This document shows positions 1 to 8,623 of a stretch of DNA of 64,000 nt, in pieces. The first letter of the stretch is position 1. Each line of letters begins with the position of its first letter. The DNA is from JBBSBY01 sp038205805. Lineage in GTDB: Bacteria > Desulfobacterota > Desulfomonilia > Desulfomonilales > Desulfomonilaceae. Position numbers and translations under genes: made by a program. Under the pieces are notes generated by a model. The model saw only the letters and a program-made list of their open reading frames with translations. It ran no database searches and was not told the DNA's origin. The stretch is taken from contig JBBRBO010000006.1 in assembly GCA_038205805.1 (NCBI GenBank), positions 21,613-85,612 of the forward strand. The letters are read 5' to 3'.

Positions 1-7
1 AGGAGCA

Positions 8-799
8 ATGGATATTATCGTATGCGTGAAATGGACGCCCGACACATCCGAAGCGGAATTGGAAATTGCTAAGGACGGCACGGACGTAAAAAAGGACGAC
101 CTTGATTACGACATAAACGATTGGGACCGTTTCGCGGTTGAAGAGGCCGTCCAGATCAAAGAGCGCCGGGACGGTAAGGTGACCGTGGTTACGGTCGCGC
201 CTGAGGATTCCGAGGAAATGCTGCGGGAATGCTTGGCCAGGGGCGCGGACGAGGCGTACCAACTATGGGACGAGTCCTTCGAGGGCGCGGACGGATACGC
301 CGTAGCGAAGGTCTTGGCGAACTTCTGCAAAGAGCGGCCCTATAATTTGATACTCACGGGCTCTCTAGCCGGCGACGACTGCGCAGGCGAAGTCGGGGGA
401 ATGCTTGCGGCCATGCTTGATCTACCCTACGCAAGTCTTGTCTCTAAGATCGAAATCAATGACTCAACAGCTACCTTCAACAAGGAGCTCGAAGGCGGCC
501 TCTATTCGTCACTCGAGATTGACCTTCCCGCTGCCCTGGCGGTTGCGACGGGTCTAAATGAACCGCGTTTTGTGTCCATACGCGCCGTGCGCAAGGTGGC
601 GTCTGCGGAAATCCCCAATATGGGCGCCGACGATCTGCACTTGTCGGCGGATCAGGTGGGCGCGGACGGTTCTAGGGTGGTCTACGGGTCTATGGCCCTG
701 CCTCCCGAAGGAGAAGGCGCTGAAATTATTCCCGGAGGAGCGGAACAAGCTTCGGCGAGACTTGCGGAAATCCTGAAGGAAAAAGGGGGGATCGGCTGA
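8..799 (+). CDS. etfB: Electron transfer flavoprotein beta subunit
   Basis: Small subunit of the cytoplasmic ETF heterodimer, which carries electrons between flavin dehydrogenases (for example acyl-CoA dehydrogenases) and a membrane quinone reductase or other partner. The 263-residue length fits the family. The N-terminus (MDIIVCVKWTPD) and the 'YDINDWDRFAVEEAV' stretch near residue 38 match the usual EtfB beginning. The nucleotide-binding loop (GSLAGDDCAGEVGG) is near residue 118. The EtfB signature runs from 'KELEGGLYSSLEID' to 'LPAALAVATG', about residues 158-181. An AGGAG ribosome site lies directly upstream at the window edge. The stop overlaps the etfA start (TGATG), so the two are translationally coupled. 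Whether the pair is bifurcating cannot be told from these residues. Confidence 0.96.
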   Translation: MDIIVCVKWTPDTSEAELEIAKDGTDVKKDDLDYDINDWDRFAVEEAVQIKERRDGKVTVVTVAPEDSEEMLRECLARGADEAYQLWDESFEGADGYAVAKVLANFCKERPYNLILTGSLAGDDCAGEVGGMLAAMLDLPYASLVSKIEINDSTATFNKELEGGLYSSLEIDLPAALAVATGLNEPRFVSIRAVRKVASAEIPNMGADDLHLSADQVGADGSRVVYGSMALPPEGEGAEIIPGGAEQASARLAEILKEKGGIG

Positions 800-1776
800 T
801 GAAAAAGGTATTCGTATTGGCCGAAAGCCGCAATGGACACCTGAGAGACGGTGTATGGGAAGCCCTTGCCTTGGGGAAGTCAATTGCGGGCAAGCTGTCC
901 GCCGAACTCACCTGTATAGTGATGGCCGCAGACGGAGCGGCTATGGCGCAACGCATAGCTCAAGAATGCGGCAAGGTAATGTTGGTGGAGGACGCCAAGT
1001 TCGACCACTTCAACAGCAGCGCCATTCTCAAAGCCCTACCTAAGCTCCTTGGCGACATGGATTCCTACCTCCTCTTGATGGGGAATTCCAACTCAGCGCT
1101 GGACATCGCTCCTGGTCTCTCTGTTCGCCTGAATGCGGCCTTGGCCCCGGACAGCTTCGGGTTGGATGTGAAGGACGGCGCCTTGGTGGCGCTACGACAA
1201 GTATACAACTACAAAGTCAATACGGAAGTCTCTTTTAAAGACGCGGAGCGTGTCATCGTGTCCGTTCGTGCGGGCTCGATTCCATATACGTTATCCGGAG
1301 ACGCAGGTGGAAACGTCGAAAAGGTGGACTCGCCCATCGCGGATGAGCCCCTGAGCATCCGGTTCAAGGAGTATGTGGAAGCTGAAAAGGGAGACGTGGA
1401 TATCGCTTCAGCGGATGTTATCGTCGCAATCGGCCGAGGCATTGGTGAAGAGCCGGACATGGACGTATTTCAGTCACTTGCGGATACCATGGGTGGTGTT
1501 CTCGCCTGTTCTCGGCCCATAGTGGACAAAAATCTCCTCCCGAAGTATCACCAAGTCGGCACGTCGGGAATCGAGGTTAAGCCCAAAGTGTACCTTGCCC
1601 TGGGCATTAGCGGCGCTTTTCAACATGTAGGGGGCATAAAGGGTTCACCGCTCATCGTGGCCGTCAACAAAGATGCGCGTGCGCCGATCTTTCGCGTGGC
1701 CCAATACGGAATTATAGGCGATGTGAACGAAGTCGCCCCTGCCCTGGAAGAGAAGATCAAGGAGCTGAAGGGCTGA
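799..1776 (+). CDS. etfA: Electron transfer flavoprotein alpha subunit
   Basis: FAD-binding large subunit of ETF, partner of the EtfB encoded directly upstream with a one-base stop/start overlap. The 325 residues have the usual two parts: a divergent N-terminal domain (to about residue 200) and the conserved C-terminal FAD domain. The latter shows 'GRGIGEEPDM', 'SRPIVDKNLLP', 'GTSGIEVKPKVYLALGISG', 'FQHVGGIKGS' and the signature 'IVAVNKDARAPIFRVAQYG', ending in 'GIIGDVNEVAP'. No dehydrogenase or ETF-quinone oxidoreductase gene is visible downstream. The physiological partner therefore lies upstream of the window or elsewhere. Confidence 0.97.
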   Translation: MKKVFVLAESRNGHLRDGVWEALALGKSIAGKLSAELTCIVMAADGAAMAQRIAQECGKVMLVEDAKFDHFNSSAILKALPKLLGDMDSYLLLMGNSNSALDIAPGLSVRLNAALAPDSFGLDVKDGALVALRQVYNYKVNTEVSFKDAERVIVSVRAGSIPYTLSGDAGGNVEKVDSPIADEPLSIRFKEYVEAEKGDVDIASADVIVAIGRGIGEEPDMDVFQSLADTMGGVLACSRPIVDKNLLPKYHQVGTSGIEVKPKVYLALGISGAFQHVGGIKGSPLIVAVNKDARAPIFRVAQYGIIGDVNEVAPALEEKIKELKG

Positions 1777-1810
1777 TTTTTGTGATAATGCGTGGAGCAG
1801 CAAGCGATTC

Positions 1811-2033
1811 ATACGAATGCGCAATAAAAGAAGTAATATTGGGGAGAACCATCTTGAAAGAAGTTTCTACCCAAACCCCTCTACAAGAACTTTCAAAATA
1901 GCCGCAAGTGCCTTTTCTCAAAGAGAAAAAGCCCCTTGCGGTGCATTTAAACATTCTTTCATAGTAGTTAAGGAAACCTGCTCTTACAAAAATGTCCTTC
2001 ACCTATATTCCTCGTTCGACAGCACATTGGTAT
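1811..2033 (+). repeat. Dispersed ~223-bp MITE-like repeat, subfamily A, copy A1
   Basis: Begins ATACGAATGCGC and ends GCACATTGGTAT, an imperfect terminal inverted repeat. Inside are two hairpins, one around 1850-1875 and one at 1902-1940 (CCGCAAG/CTTGCGG stem). No coding capacity. It sits 34 bp after the etfA stop. The base just outside both ends is C. Confidence 0.93.
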
Positions 2034-2133
2034 CAGGTCGGTAGGACGCCTATTTTCCATGGCTGGACGCCCGGTCTTTATGTCGGCTGCGGATGGGCTC
2101 GGCTCAGCCATTTCTGAACGCCGCAATGTACAT

Positions 2134-2171
2134 AAAACGGGACGCGTGCGCTACATGCCGCGTCCCGTTTT
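2134..2171 (-). terminator. Rho-independent terminator downstream of the Spy/ZraP-like gene
   Basis: A perfect 13-bp stem (AAAACGGGACGCG at 2134-2146 pairing with CGCGTCCCGTTTT at 2159-2171) with a 12-nt loop lies just beyond the end of the minus-strand gene ending at 2240. Read on the minus strand the stem ends in a run of T. The A/T ends make it potentially bidirectional, so it could also stop transcripts from etfBA. Confidence 0.82.
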
Positions 2172-2239
2172 ATTCTCTATGCGTCACTATCGGCGCCTAG
2201 TTCCTTGTGATCGGCGCAGTACTTGCCCCATCAGATCAG

Positions 2240-2947
2240 CTACATATCATCCAGTTCAGCAGGCAGCGCCATTGGGCATCTACGAAAACCTCGGCCCTGA
2301 CCGGGACCTGCCATATCCATGTTGCGATTTCCGTGCATCCCTCTCAAACGCTGCCCTTGGTCGGATTCATCATCGGCGTCGCTCTGTGCTCCAAACCGTC
2401 CCATTCCTCGTCCACTTCCCATTCCATAACCGTGCCCGGCCATACCACCGCCCTGACCCATCATGCCATGACGCATACGCATACAACGAGGGCACTGACA
2501 GCCGGGGACGGCCTCATCACCACCATCACCTCTCGCCAATCCCGCCGCCTGTTGTTGTTCAGGCGTCAAAAGAGCGCGCACTTCTCGGAACATGTTGCGC
2601 CGTTCTTTTCTGATGTCGTCTCGTATGGCCTCTATGTCGCTACGATTTCGGTCAACGGCGCCCTGGTCGGGTTTGTCGGAGATCGAGAGTTCCATGTTGG
2701 CGATTCGCTTCTGGGCCAAATCCGCTCGCAATGCCGCAATCCGTTTTGCCGTCTCTACACGCAGCACCTTGAGCTGTTTACGTTGATCGGGAGTTAAGGA
2801 TTGCCAAACTGCGCAATACGGCGTGGATCGGACCGATTTATCGGTAGCCTTGTCCTTAGCCGCCTCATCTTGAGTAAAACCGGCAGAGGGAACAATCAAC
2901 AACAGCATAGCCGCCATGACGACTAAGAAAATAGATCTCGTGTTCAC
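2240..2947 (-). CDS. Periplasmic Spy/ZraP-like LTxxQ protein with Met/Gly/His-rich tail
   Basis: Exported protein of 235 residues. An N-terminal signal peptide (LVVMAAMLLLIVPSAGFTQ) is followed by two LTxxQ-type motifs, 'SLTPDQRKQLKVLR' near residue 49 and 'LLTPEQQQ' near residue 126, separated by a long charged helix. This is the Spy/CpxP/ZraP pattern of periplasmic chaperones and metal sensors. The last 90 residues are rich in Met, Gly, His and Cys (CQCPRCMRMRHGMMGQGGG), which suggests soft-metal binding; that is inference. The start is GTG at 2947, chosen because an AGGAGG site lies about 5 nt upstream. No two-component or efflux partner is adjacent. A second, unrelated metal-sensor-like protein is encoded at 58960-59421. 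Confidence 0.85.
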   Translation of the reverse strand: MNTRSIFLVVMAAMLLLIVPSAGFTQDEAAKDKATDKSVRSTPYCAVWQSLTPDQRKQLKVLRVETAKRIAALRADLAQKRIANMELSISDKPDQGAVDRNRSDIEAIRDDIRKERRNMFREVRALLTPEQQQAAGLARGDGGDEAVPGCQCPRCMRMRHGMMGQGGGMAGHGYGMGSGRGMGRFGAQSDADDESDQGQRLRGMHGNRNMDMAGPGQGRGFRRCPMALPAELDDM

Positions 2948-3159
2948 AAAAGCCTCCTAGAGCGATGAACATGCGCTCGGATGTCCATCCACACGTAATT
3001 ACGTTGAAAAACAATTCGTTGTCCGAGCCTCGATCTCGGGCGCATCAATGACCGCTACCAGTCGGACACACAAGGAGAGGTTTTGTTCTGGAAGAGAATC
3101 CTACATAGGCAATAAACGGCGCAGGAGAAGTAAGCACGGCAGGCAGTCGCCTTTCGGAA

Positions 3160-3711
3160 CTAATGGAGCGTCGGCGTGTCGTTGAGCAAAATGTGACTCA
3201 CGTCCTTTACAATACGGTCTACCCAGTGCTCTTGAAAAGTAGCTGTGAGATACCGCATGCTGTAATGGCGTAAGCCCCAGCGCCAGACCGTTGCGTCCGC
3301 CAGATTTTCCAGATGTTCCTTGAAACGGGCTCGGTCTCCGCGGCTCTGGGGCCAGTCCTCTTCGGGTGGATACTTGCCGGCGACGTGCCCCAATTGACGC
3401 AGGAGCGTGCCGATGAACAAATCTGCGGGCAAATCCTGCTGCTCATCATACATTGTGATCACGTATTTGCGTTGCGCCGGTGAGCCGAATACCCCCACGC
3501 TCATACCGAAGGGCACACGCAGATCGGGCAGTACTTCGATGGCCACGTCGCGGTGACCGGACCAGAACAGGTCCAGCGCTTCGTCCGGAATCAAAGCGAA
3601 GGTCTTCTCGATCATTGCCGCAGTTCGAGCCTTCTTATCTTCGGGTGAGTTCACCTTGAAGTGGAGCCGTCCATTCACATAGGACGTTATCGTTTTGTCC
3701 AGGAGTGTCAT
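3160..3711 (-). CDS. Hypothetical protein, 183 aa, with degenerate metallopeptidase-like motif
   Basis: I do not recognise this family. The protein has no signal peptide or membrane segment and is moderately rich in charged and aromatic residues. The segment 'LFIGTLLRQLGHVAGKYP' near residue 100 resembles the HExxH helix of small zinc proteases, but the first His-Glu is replaced by Arg-Gln. An active peptidase is therefore unlikely. The ATG at 3711 is preceded by a GGACGGA stretch. It is 19 bp downstream of the TPR gene on the same strand, so the two may be co-transcribed. No function is proposed. Confidence 0.6.
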   Translation of the reverse strand: MTLLDKTITSYVNGRLHFKVNSPEDKKARTAAMIEKTFALIPDEALDLFWSGHRDVAIEVLPDLRVPFGMSVGVFGSPAQRKYVITMYDEQQDLPADLFIGTLLRQLGHVAGKYPPEEDWPQSRGDRARFKEHLENLADATVWRWGLRHYSMRYLTATFQEHWVDRIVKDVSHILLNDTPTLH

Positions 3712-3730
3712 ATTCCGTCCGTTGCACGCT

Positions 3731-4954
3731 TTACCATAAGGACTGAAACCGACCGTCGACGGCCTCAGATTCGGCTGTTACGGTGGTTTGCGGCGCCTGC
3801 CCCAGCCATTTAGCCAAGAGTCCCTGGTAATCTTTGTTTGCGGGATCCAGAGCCAGCGCCTTTTTCAGCGTGTCCACGGCCGCTCGCCCACGGCCGGCGG
3901 CGTAGAGCGTCTCCGCAAGGGCTTCCAGTAGATCCGGGCTTTCTCCCTTTGTCATGGCTACGCCTTTCTCGGCGTACTTCAAGGCCAACTGCGGGCTATA
4001 ATACGCTTTAGCCTGCTCGTTAATGTACAAGAGCGCTAGGGCCGAATACGCGGGAGCAAACTTCTTGTCGAGGTCTATGGCCTTCTCGAAGTCCTTTTTA
4101 GCTTGATCGAAGTCCCCCAATTTGCTGTATGCGGTGCCTCTATCTTTGTATAGCAGCGGCGAGGAGGGGTTCAGCTCGATAACCTTCCCGAACTCTTCAA
4201 TTGCCTTTTCGTGGCGTCCTTTGCCGCTCAGGGCCATACCTCGATTGTGATATGCCGATGCGAAGCCGGATTCGATCTTGAGCGCCTTGTCGAAATCCTC
4301 CATGGCCTTGTCGTACTCTTTCATTCTGAGATACGCCACGCCTCTGTTGTTATAGGGCATGGCCTTAGATGAATCGAGAAGGACGGCTTTGTTGAAGTCG
4401 TCGATTGCCGCCTCGTAGTTGCGCTTACCGTTGTAAGCGAATCCGCGATTATTATAGATTTTGGCGTCTTTAGGATTTAGTCGAATGGCCTTGTCGAAAT
4501 CCTTAATGGCTTCATCATACTCGTTCTTGCCGTTATAAGCGAAACCGCGGGTATTCAGCGCTTCAGCGGATTGGGGGTCGAGTGCGGCCGCCACACTGAG
4601 CGCCTCCAAGGCGTGGTCGTAATCATTAACGGCATTGTAGGCGAATCCAAGCCTCATATAAGCCGCGGAATAACCAGGATCCAGTTTCGTCGCCTGGAGC
4701 AAATCCTTTATGGCCGCTTGCGGTTCATTCTTCCGCAAGTACACTTCACCGCGTTTTGCCCACGCGTGAGCGGACTGCGGCGAAAGTTTTATGGCTTCCG
4801 TGAAGAGCGTGATGGCGTCGTCCAAATTTCCGGACTCTTCGGTGTCCAATCCACGGCGAAACGTTTCGGTAAAGGAGCTTGCATAGGTAATCTCGAAAGA
4901 AAAGCCAAAAAGCATGGCTACGAACAAGAGGAAAACAAGGTATTTCTTCGGCAT
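3731..4954 (-). CDS. Exported TPR-repeat protein
   Basis: A tetratricopeptide-repeat protein with a signal peptide. Starting at the ATG at 4954 gives MPKKYLVFLLFVAMLFGF...TYA, a clean export signal, with a GGAG site about 9 nt upstream. The reading frame is open for 39 more codons upstream, but those residues do not look like a protein start. At least eight consecutive 34-residue TPR units follow, with the typical 'AYNNRGFAYNGKRNYEAAI' and 'DFDKAIRLNPKDA' pattern, plus two divergent units at the end (390-407). TPR arrays are protein-docking scaffolds; a periplasmic or envelope assembly role is inferred. The downstream gene at 3160-3711 is 19 bp away. Confidence 0.9.
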   Translation of the reverse strand: MPKKYLVFLLFVAMLFGFSFEITYASSFTETFRRGLDTEESGNLDDAITLFTEAIKLSPQSAHAWAKRGEVYLRKNEPQAAIKDLLQATKLDPGYSAAYMRLGFAYNAVNDYDHALEALSVAAALDPQSAEALNTRGFAYNGKNEYDEAIKDFDKAIRLNPKDAKIYNNRGFAYNGKRNYEAAIDDFNKAVLLDSSKAMPYNNRGVAYLRMKEYDKAMEDFDKALKIESGFASAYHNRGMALSGKGRHEKAIEEFGKVIELNPSSPLLYKDRGTAYSKLGDFDQAKKDFEKAIDLDKKFAPAYSALALLYINEQAKAYYSPQLALKYAEKGVAMTKGESPDLLEALAETLYAAGRGRAAVDTLKKALALDPANKDYQGLLAKWLGQAPQTTVTAESEAVDGRFQSLW

Positions 4955-5250
4955 GTATACTACTCCGGGAGCGCTCACGTTCACAGGGGCACGCAACGAC
5001 GCAGCAGCCTCAAAACACGGATTGAGCGCGGCCACAACATTACGTATATCCTTACTTGAAGTATTTGGCAAGAGTTGGCGTCCAAGTGACCAAGGTCATA
5101 CCCGCTTTGGGCAAATCAACCAGTTCACTCTCGCTCGTGTGAATTCCTCCCGCTACTCTGTTGCGAGTGGTGCGCCGGAAGGCTGAGTCACGCAATCCCG
5201 TAAGGAGCATCCAAGCATACCCTGCGTTTAAGCATATAATAGCGGTAGCG
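4955..5250. other. Intergenic stretch with no supported feature
   Basis: 296 bp between the Ig-like gene and the TPR gene. A minus-strand open frame here (5052-5321) runs into the Ig-like gene in a different frame and its residues look random. I see no terminator or repeat. Confidence 0.5.
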
Positions 5251-5889
5251 TCAGCGTCCTTTTTGCCAGCGGAGCCCCACGTTGAATTGCAGGACGGATT
5301 CCGCGCCTTTAGCGGTCGCAATGGAAACCGCCACTGGAAACGTGCCGCTGATGTTCTCGTTGACCGGCCACTTGATTGCGCCGCTTTTGTCGATGGTCAT
5401 ACCTTCCGGGCCTTGTTTTATGGCCAGCGTAAGAGGCCCGCCTTCAGGGTCTTTGGCGTCAAGTTGGGCCGTGTACAAGGTGGGAGTAATCTTCTGGTCC
5501 TTCAGTTCCGCGGTCGGCGGCGCCGTCCCCACGACAACAGACTTCGAAACTATCGGACCGGCTGCGCTGTTCGCGTCGAAAGCTCTTACCTCGGCAGTGA
5601 TTTGCTGTCCGGCGGAGATTTTTTTCTTGAATTCCACCGCCGGTGAAAATCCATTGTAGTCCCCGCGTTCCACCTCGACTCCGTCTACTTTCCATACTAT
5701 TTCAGCGCGAAGCGCAGACCCTGCTAATTTGATAATCAGGTTCAAGGTGTCACCCGTCATGGGAAATTCGGGGCTGAAGCGTATTTCGGCAACCTGGGGC
5801 TCTTCCGCTGAAATACCGAGCGCCGGCAAGCCCATACACAGAATGCAACACATCATTACGCTCAACAATACTGCGGCAAACGACTTCAC
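5251..5889 (-). CDS. Secreted protein with Ig-like/cadherin-like domains
   Basis: Predicted exported protein of about 212 residues. The GTG at 5889 gives MKSFAAVLLSVMMCCILCMGLPALGIS, a good signal peptide, and an AAGGAGGC site lies about 3-8 nt upstream. The open frame extends further upstream, but without a ribosome site. The mature part has two beta-rich repeats. The first (EEPQVAEIRFSPEFPMTGDTL) resembles bacterial Ig-like modules. The second contains 'DAKDPEGGPLTLAIKQGPEGMTID' and 'IKWPVNENISGTFPVAV', the pattern of Ig/cadherin-like 'putative Ig' domains that bind calcium or carbohydrate in surface proteins. Role unknown. The gene is transcribed toward the TPR gene. Confidence 0.78.
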   Translation of the reverse strand: MKSFAAVLLSVMMCCILCMGLPALGISAEEPQVAEIRFSPEFPMTGDTLNLIIKLAGSALRAEIVWKVDGVEVERGDYNGFSPAVEFKKKISAGQQITAEVRAFDANSAAGPIVSKSVVVGTAPPTAELKDQKITPTLYTAQLDAKDPEGGPLTLAIKQGPEGMTIDKSGAIKWPVNENISGTFPVAVSIATAKGAESVLQFNVGLRWQKGR

Positions 5890-5985
5890 GGCGCCTCCTT
5901 GCCTCGACGAAATCCATTCAGCGTAAAATATCCCACTCATCACCTCAAATCAATGGTGTTCGTTGCAGCCGGCAGACAATGCGTA

Positions 5986-6209
5986 ATACGAATGCGCACT
6001 ATAAGAAGTAACATTGGAGAGAACCTTCTTGAAAGAAAGTTGAGTCCCAAACCCCTCTCCAAGAACTTTCAAAATAGCTGCAAGTCTCTTTTCACAAGGA
6101 TAACAAGCCACTTACGGTTCATTTAAACATTCTTTCATAGTAGTTAGGGAAACCTGCTCTTACAAAAATGTCCTTCGCCTATATTCCTCGTTCGACAGCA
6201 CATTGGTAT
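5986..6209 (+). repeat. Dispersed ~223-bp MITE-like repeat, subfamily A, copy A2
   Basis: Same structure and ends as the copy at 1811-2033. It lies in the divergent gap between the Ig-like gene and the PNP gene. Base A flanks both ends. The second hairpin is less perfect here (ATAGCTGCAAG against CACTTACGG), so this copy appears to be decaying. Confidence 0.92.
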
Positions 6210-6446
6210 AAGATACGATTCCACAAGGTGTATCCAGTTGGAGTGTATTCTCGGTCGCCGGAGCGGCGTCATCGTCGGTGAAGACGCGGGGACTTCCGAT
6301 TGTGCCTCCAACGGGAAGTGTAGTAGTATTGAGTCCCATAGCAGGCACGCTCATGAGGAGAAGCCGATTTCTCGTAGAACGCCGCCCTATGCCGCGGCGA
6401 TGGGTCGCGGCCTTGATTCAGCACGGAACGCAGCGCTTGGTGGCTT
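6210..6446. other. PNP upstream region
   Basis: 237 bp between repeat A2 and the PNP start. A short open frame beginning at 6352 behind a GAGGAG-like site would encode MRRSRFLVERRPMPRRWVA and onward, and overlaps the PNP start. It may be chance. No clear promoter or riboswitch is seen. Confidence 0.3.
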
Positions 6447-7274
6447 ATGACTATCTATGAATGTGTTCAAGAATGTGCGGAATCCCTCGCCCGAACTCTT
6501 ACGTTTGCGCCGCGAGCCGCAATAATTTTAGGAACCGGACTAGGCGGCGTGGTTCACAACATGAAGATCGCGCGGCGCATCCCATTCGCCCAAGCGCCGC
6601 ACTTCATGGGACCCACCGTCGCCGGACACGCGGGGGATCTCCTCTTTGGACACATCGAAGGCATACCCGTCGTGGTCATGCAGGGCCGCTTTCACTACTA
6701 CGAAGGCCACTCCATGGCTCAGGTCACGCTGCCCGTACGGGTGTTCAAGGCTATGGGCGCGGAAATGCTCATCATCGTGAGCGCTTCCGGCGGGTTAGAC
6801 CTCAGCTTTCGTTCGGGTGAGATTATGCTGATCGAGGACCACATCAATTTCATGGGAGATTCTCCTCTCCGAGGATTGACCGACTCGCGGTTAGGGGATC
6901 GCTTTCCGGACATGAGTCGGCCGTATGATCCGCAACTGATGGAGTTCGCCCAAGCGGCTGCTCGGGAGGCGAACGTTCGTCTGCATTCCGGCGTCTATGC
7001 CGCAGTGAGCGGCCCGAATCTCGAAACACGAGCGGAAACGCGTATGCTCAAGCTGCTCGGAGCCTCCGCAGTCGGAATGAGCACGGTCCCGGAAGTGATT
7101 ACCGCGGCGCAAGTGGGCCTGCGTGCGCTCGGATTCGCCGTTATCACCAATGTGAACGACCCCGAGGCTATGGCGCCCCTTGCTTTGGAAATGGTGGTGG
7201 CCAACGCGCAAATGGCTGAGGTCGCCGTGTCCGCCGTTGTATCAGGTGTCTTTCGCAGGTTGAACGCTCCGTGA
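6447..7274 (+). CDS. Purine nucleoside / methylthioinosine phosphorylase (PNP family)
   Basis: A 275-residue trimeric-type PNP/MTAP family enzyme, which splits purine nucleosides with phosphate to the base and (deoxy or methylthio)ribose-1-phosphate in the cytoplasm. Family motifs in order: phosphate loop 'GTGLGG' (about 28), 'AGHAGDLLFG' (57), 'GRFHYYEGHS' (78), 'SASGGLDLS' (112, usually NAAGGL), 'GPNLETRAETRML' (187), 'VGMSTVPEV' (207) and 'VITNVNDPEAM' (230), where Asn-Asp favours 6-oxopurines. The GTGA overlap with the downstream mtaD couples the two genes. A deaminase followed by a 6-oxopurine phosphorylase suggests methylthioinosine as a substrate; this is inference, and plain inosine/guanosine PNP is the alternative. 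Confidence 0.88.
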   Translation: MTIYECVQECAESLARTLTFAPRAAIILGTGLGGVVHNMKIARRIPFAQAPHFMGPTVAGHAGDLLFGHIEGIPVVVMQGRFHYYEGHSMAQVTLPVRVFKAMGAEMLIIVSASGGLDLSFRSGEIMLIEDHINFMGDSPLRGLTDSRLGDRFPDMSRPYDPQLMEFAQAAAREANVRLHSGVYAAVSGPNLETRAETRMLKLLGASAVGMSTVPEVITAAQVGLRALGFAVITNVNDPEAMAPLALEMVVANAQMAEVAVSAVVSGVFRRLNAP

Positions 7275-8623
7275 GCCAATACACGCAAACGATTCTCGTA
7301 AACGGGTTGATGCTCGCGGACCCGGACTCCTGCCGGGTCACTCGGCATCACATGACCCTCATTGAGGGCAACGCGTTCCATAGCGTGAACGTGCCGTTAC
7401 CCGCTGATGGCCCGTCGGAGGCCGCCTTTATTGTAAACTGCACGGATTGCCTCATCATGCCGGGACTGGTGAACGCCCACAACCACGCGGCTATGAGCCT
7501 CTTGCGTGGAGCCGCCGACGACCTGTCCCTGGACGACTGGCTGCAGCGGTATATCTTCCCAGCAGAAGCGCGGTTCGTGGATCCCGAGTTCGTGCGCTTA
7601 GGATCCCTCATTTCCGCTGCCGAATCGGCCCTCTGCGGCGTAACCACTACGGCGGACGGCTATTTCTTCATGGAAGAGTGCGCCCGCTCGTTCGCGGAAG
7701 TGGGTCTACGAGTCATTGCCGGCCAAGGGGTTCTCGAAATCCCCACGCCTGATTGCCCCGAACCGGGCAAGTGGCCTCAACGCGTCGAGGAATTCTTGTC
7801 CCAATTTCCCTCGAACCCTTTGGCCACGCCTGCGCTTTTCTGTCATTCCCCTTACTTATGTTCTCCGGAATTGCTCACGGCAGCCAAGGACCTGTGCCGT
7901 AAAAAGGGAATGAGGCTCTTCATCCATGCGGCCGAGACCGCGTGGGAGGTCTCCGAAATCGTGGCTCGGCACGGGACAACACCTATTCGTCACCTTCACG
8001 ATTTGGGACTGCTTGACGGCGAAACCGTGGCCGTCCATTGTGTTTACGTGAGCGACGCCGAAATTGACATACTCGCCCAGACCGGCACACCGGTGGTCCA
8101 TTGCCCCGAAAGTAATATGAAGCTCGCCTCCGGAGCTGCGCCCCTGCAAACCATGTTGAGCCGCGGGGTGACCATGGCGCTGGGAACGGACGGCCCCGCA
8201 AGTAACAATAATCTCGATATGTTCGAAGAAATGCGCTCGGCGTCCCTGTTGGCAAAGGTCACCGATAAGCGACCGGACGCGGCATCCGCAGAGGCGCTCC
8301 TCCGTATGGCCACCCGCGGCGGCGCAGAGGCCCTGGGGCTTGGGCACACGCTGGGCGCTATCCAACCCGGATTCCTGGCGGACTTCATCGTCATTGATCT
8401 CAACAAGGCGCACTTTATGCCCCTTTACAACTGCGTATCCGCTTTGGTCTACACGGCGAAGGGCTCGGACGTGAGGGATGTCTTCGTTCACGGCCGGCCC
8501 GTTGTGCGCGACGGCAGGTTGGCGCATGTAGATGAGGCGGACCTACGCGCCCGAGGCCGAGCTATCAGCGATAACGTGGCCGATCATCTTGGAATTCTAC
8601 ATCATGGAGCTTTTCTCAAATGA
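7271..8623 (+). CDS. mtaD: MtaD-type 5'-methylthioadenosine/S-adenosylhomocysteine deaminase
   Basis: Amidohydrolase of 450 residues in the TrzN/MtaD group, which deaminates MTA, SAH or adenosine to the inosine form. The metal site is intact: 'MPGLVNAHNHAAM' (HxH, about residue 71), 'FIHAAET' (His about 219), 'VAVHCVYVSDAEID' (His about 255) and 'LGTDGPASNNNLDMFEEMR' (Asp about 303). 'VVHCPESNMKLASG' is typical of the group. The GTG start at 7271 overlaps the PNP stop (GTGA), and the end overlaps purM by 4 bp (ATGA). This gives a tightly coupled PNP-mtaD-purM operon for purine and methylthio-nucleoside handling. Confidence 0.92.
   Translation: MSQYTQTILVNGLMLADPDSCRVTRHHMTLIEGNAFHSVNVPLPADGPSEAAFIVNCTDCLIMPGLVNAHNHAAMSLLRGAADDLSLDDWLQRYIFPAEARFVDPEFVRLGSLISAAESALCGVTTTADGYFFMEECARSFAEVGLRVIAGQGVLEIPTPDCPEPGKWPQRVEEFLSQFPSNPLATPALFCHSPYLCSPELLTAAKDLCRKKGMRLFIHAAETAWEVSEIVARHGTTPIRHLHDLGLLDGETVAVHCVYVSDAEIDILAQTGTPVVHCPESNMKLASGAAPLQTMLSRGVTMALGTDGPASNNNLDMFEEMRSASLLAKVTDKRPDAASAEALLRMATRGGAEALGLGHTLGAIQPGFLADFIVIDLNKAHFMPLYNCVSALVYTAKGSDVRDVFVHGRPVVRDGRLAHVDEADLRARGRAISDNVADHLGILHHGAFLK

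Noticed and set aside
2207..2797. 196-codon plus-strand frame, and the 184-codon frame at 2059-2613
   Set aside because: Antisense shadows of the Spy/ZraP-like gene. Their His/Arg-rich content comes from the reverse of its Met/Gly-rich tail.
5052..5321. Minus-strand open frame of 89 codons between the TPR and Ig-like genes
   Set aside because: It overlaps the Ig-like gene in another frame, and has no ribosome site and no protein-like composition.
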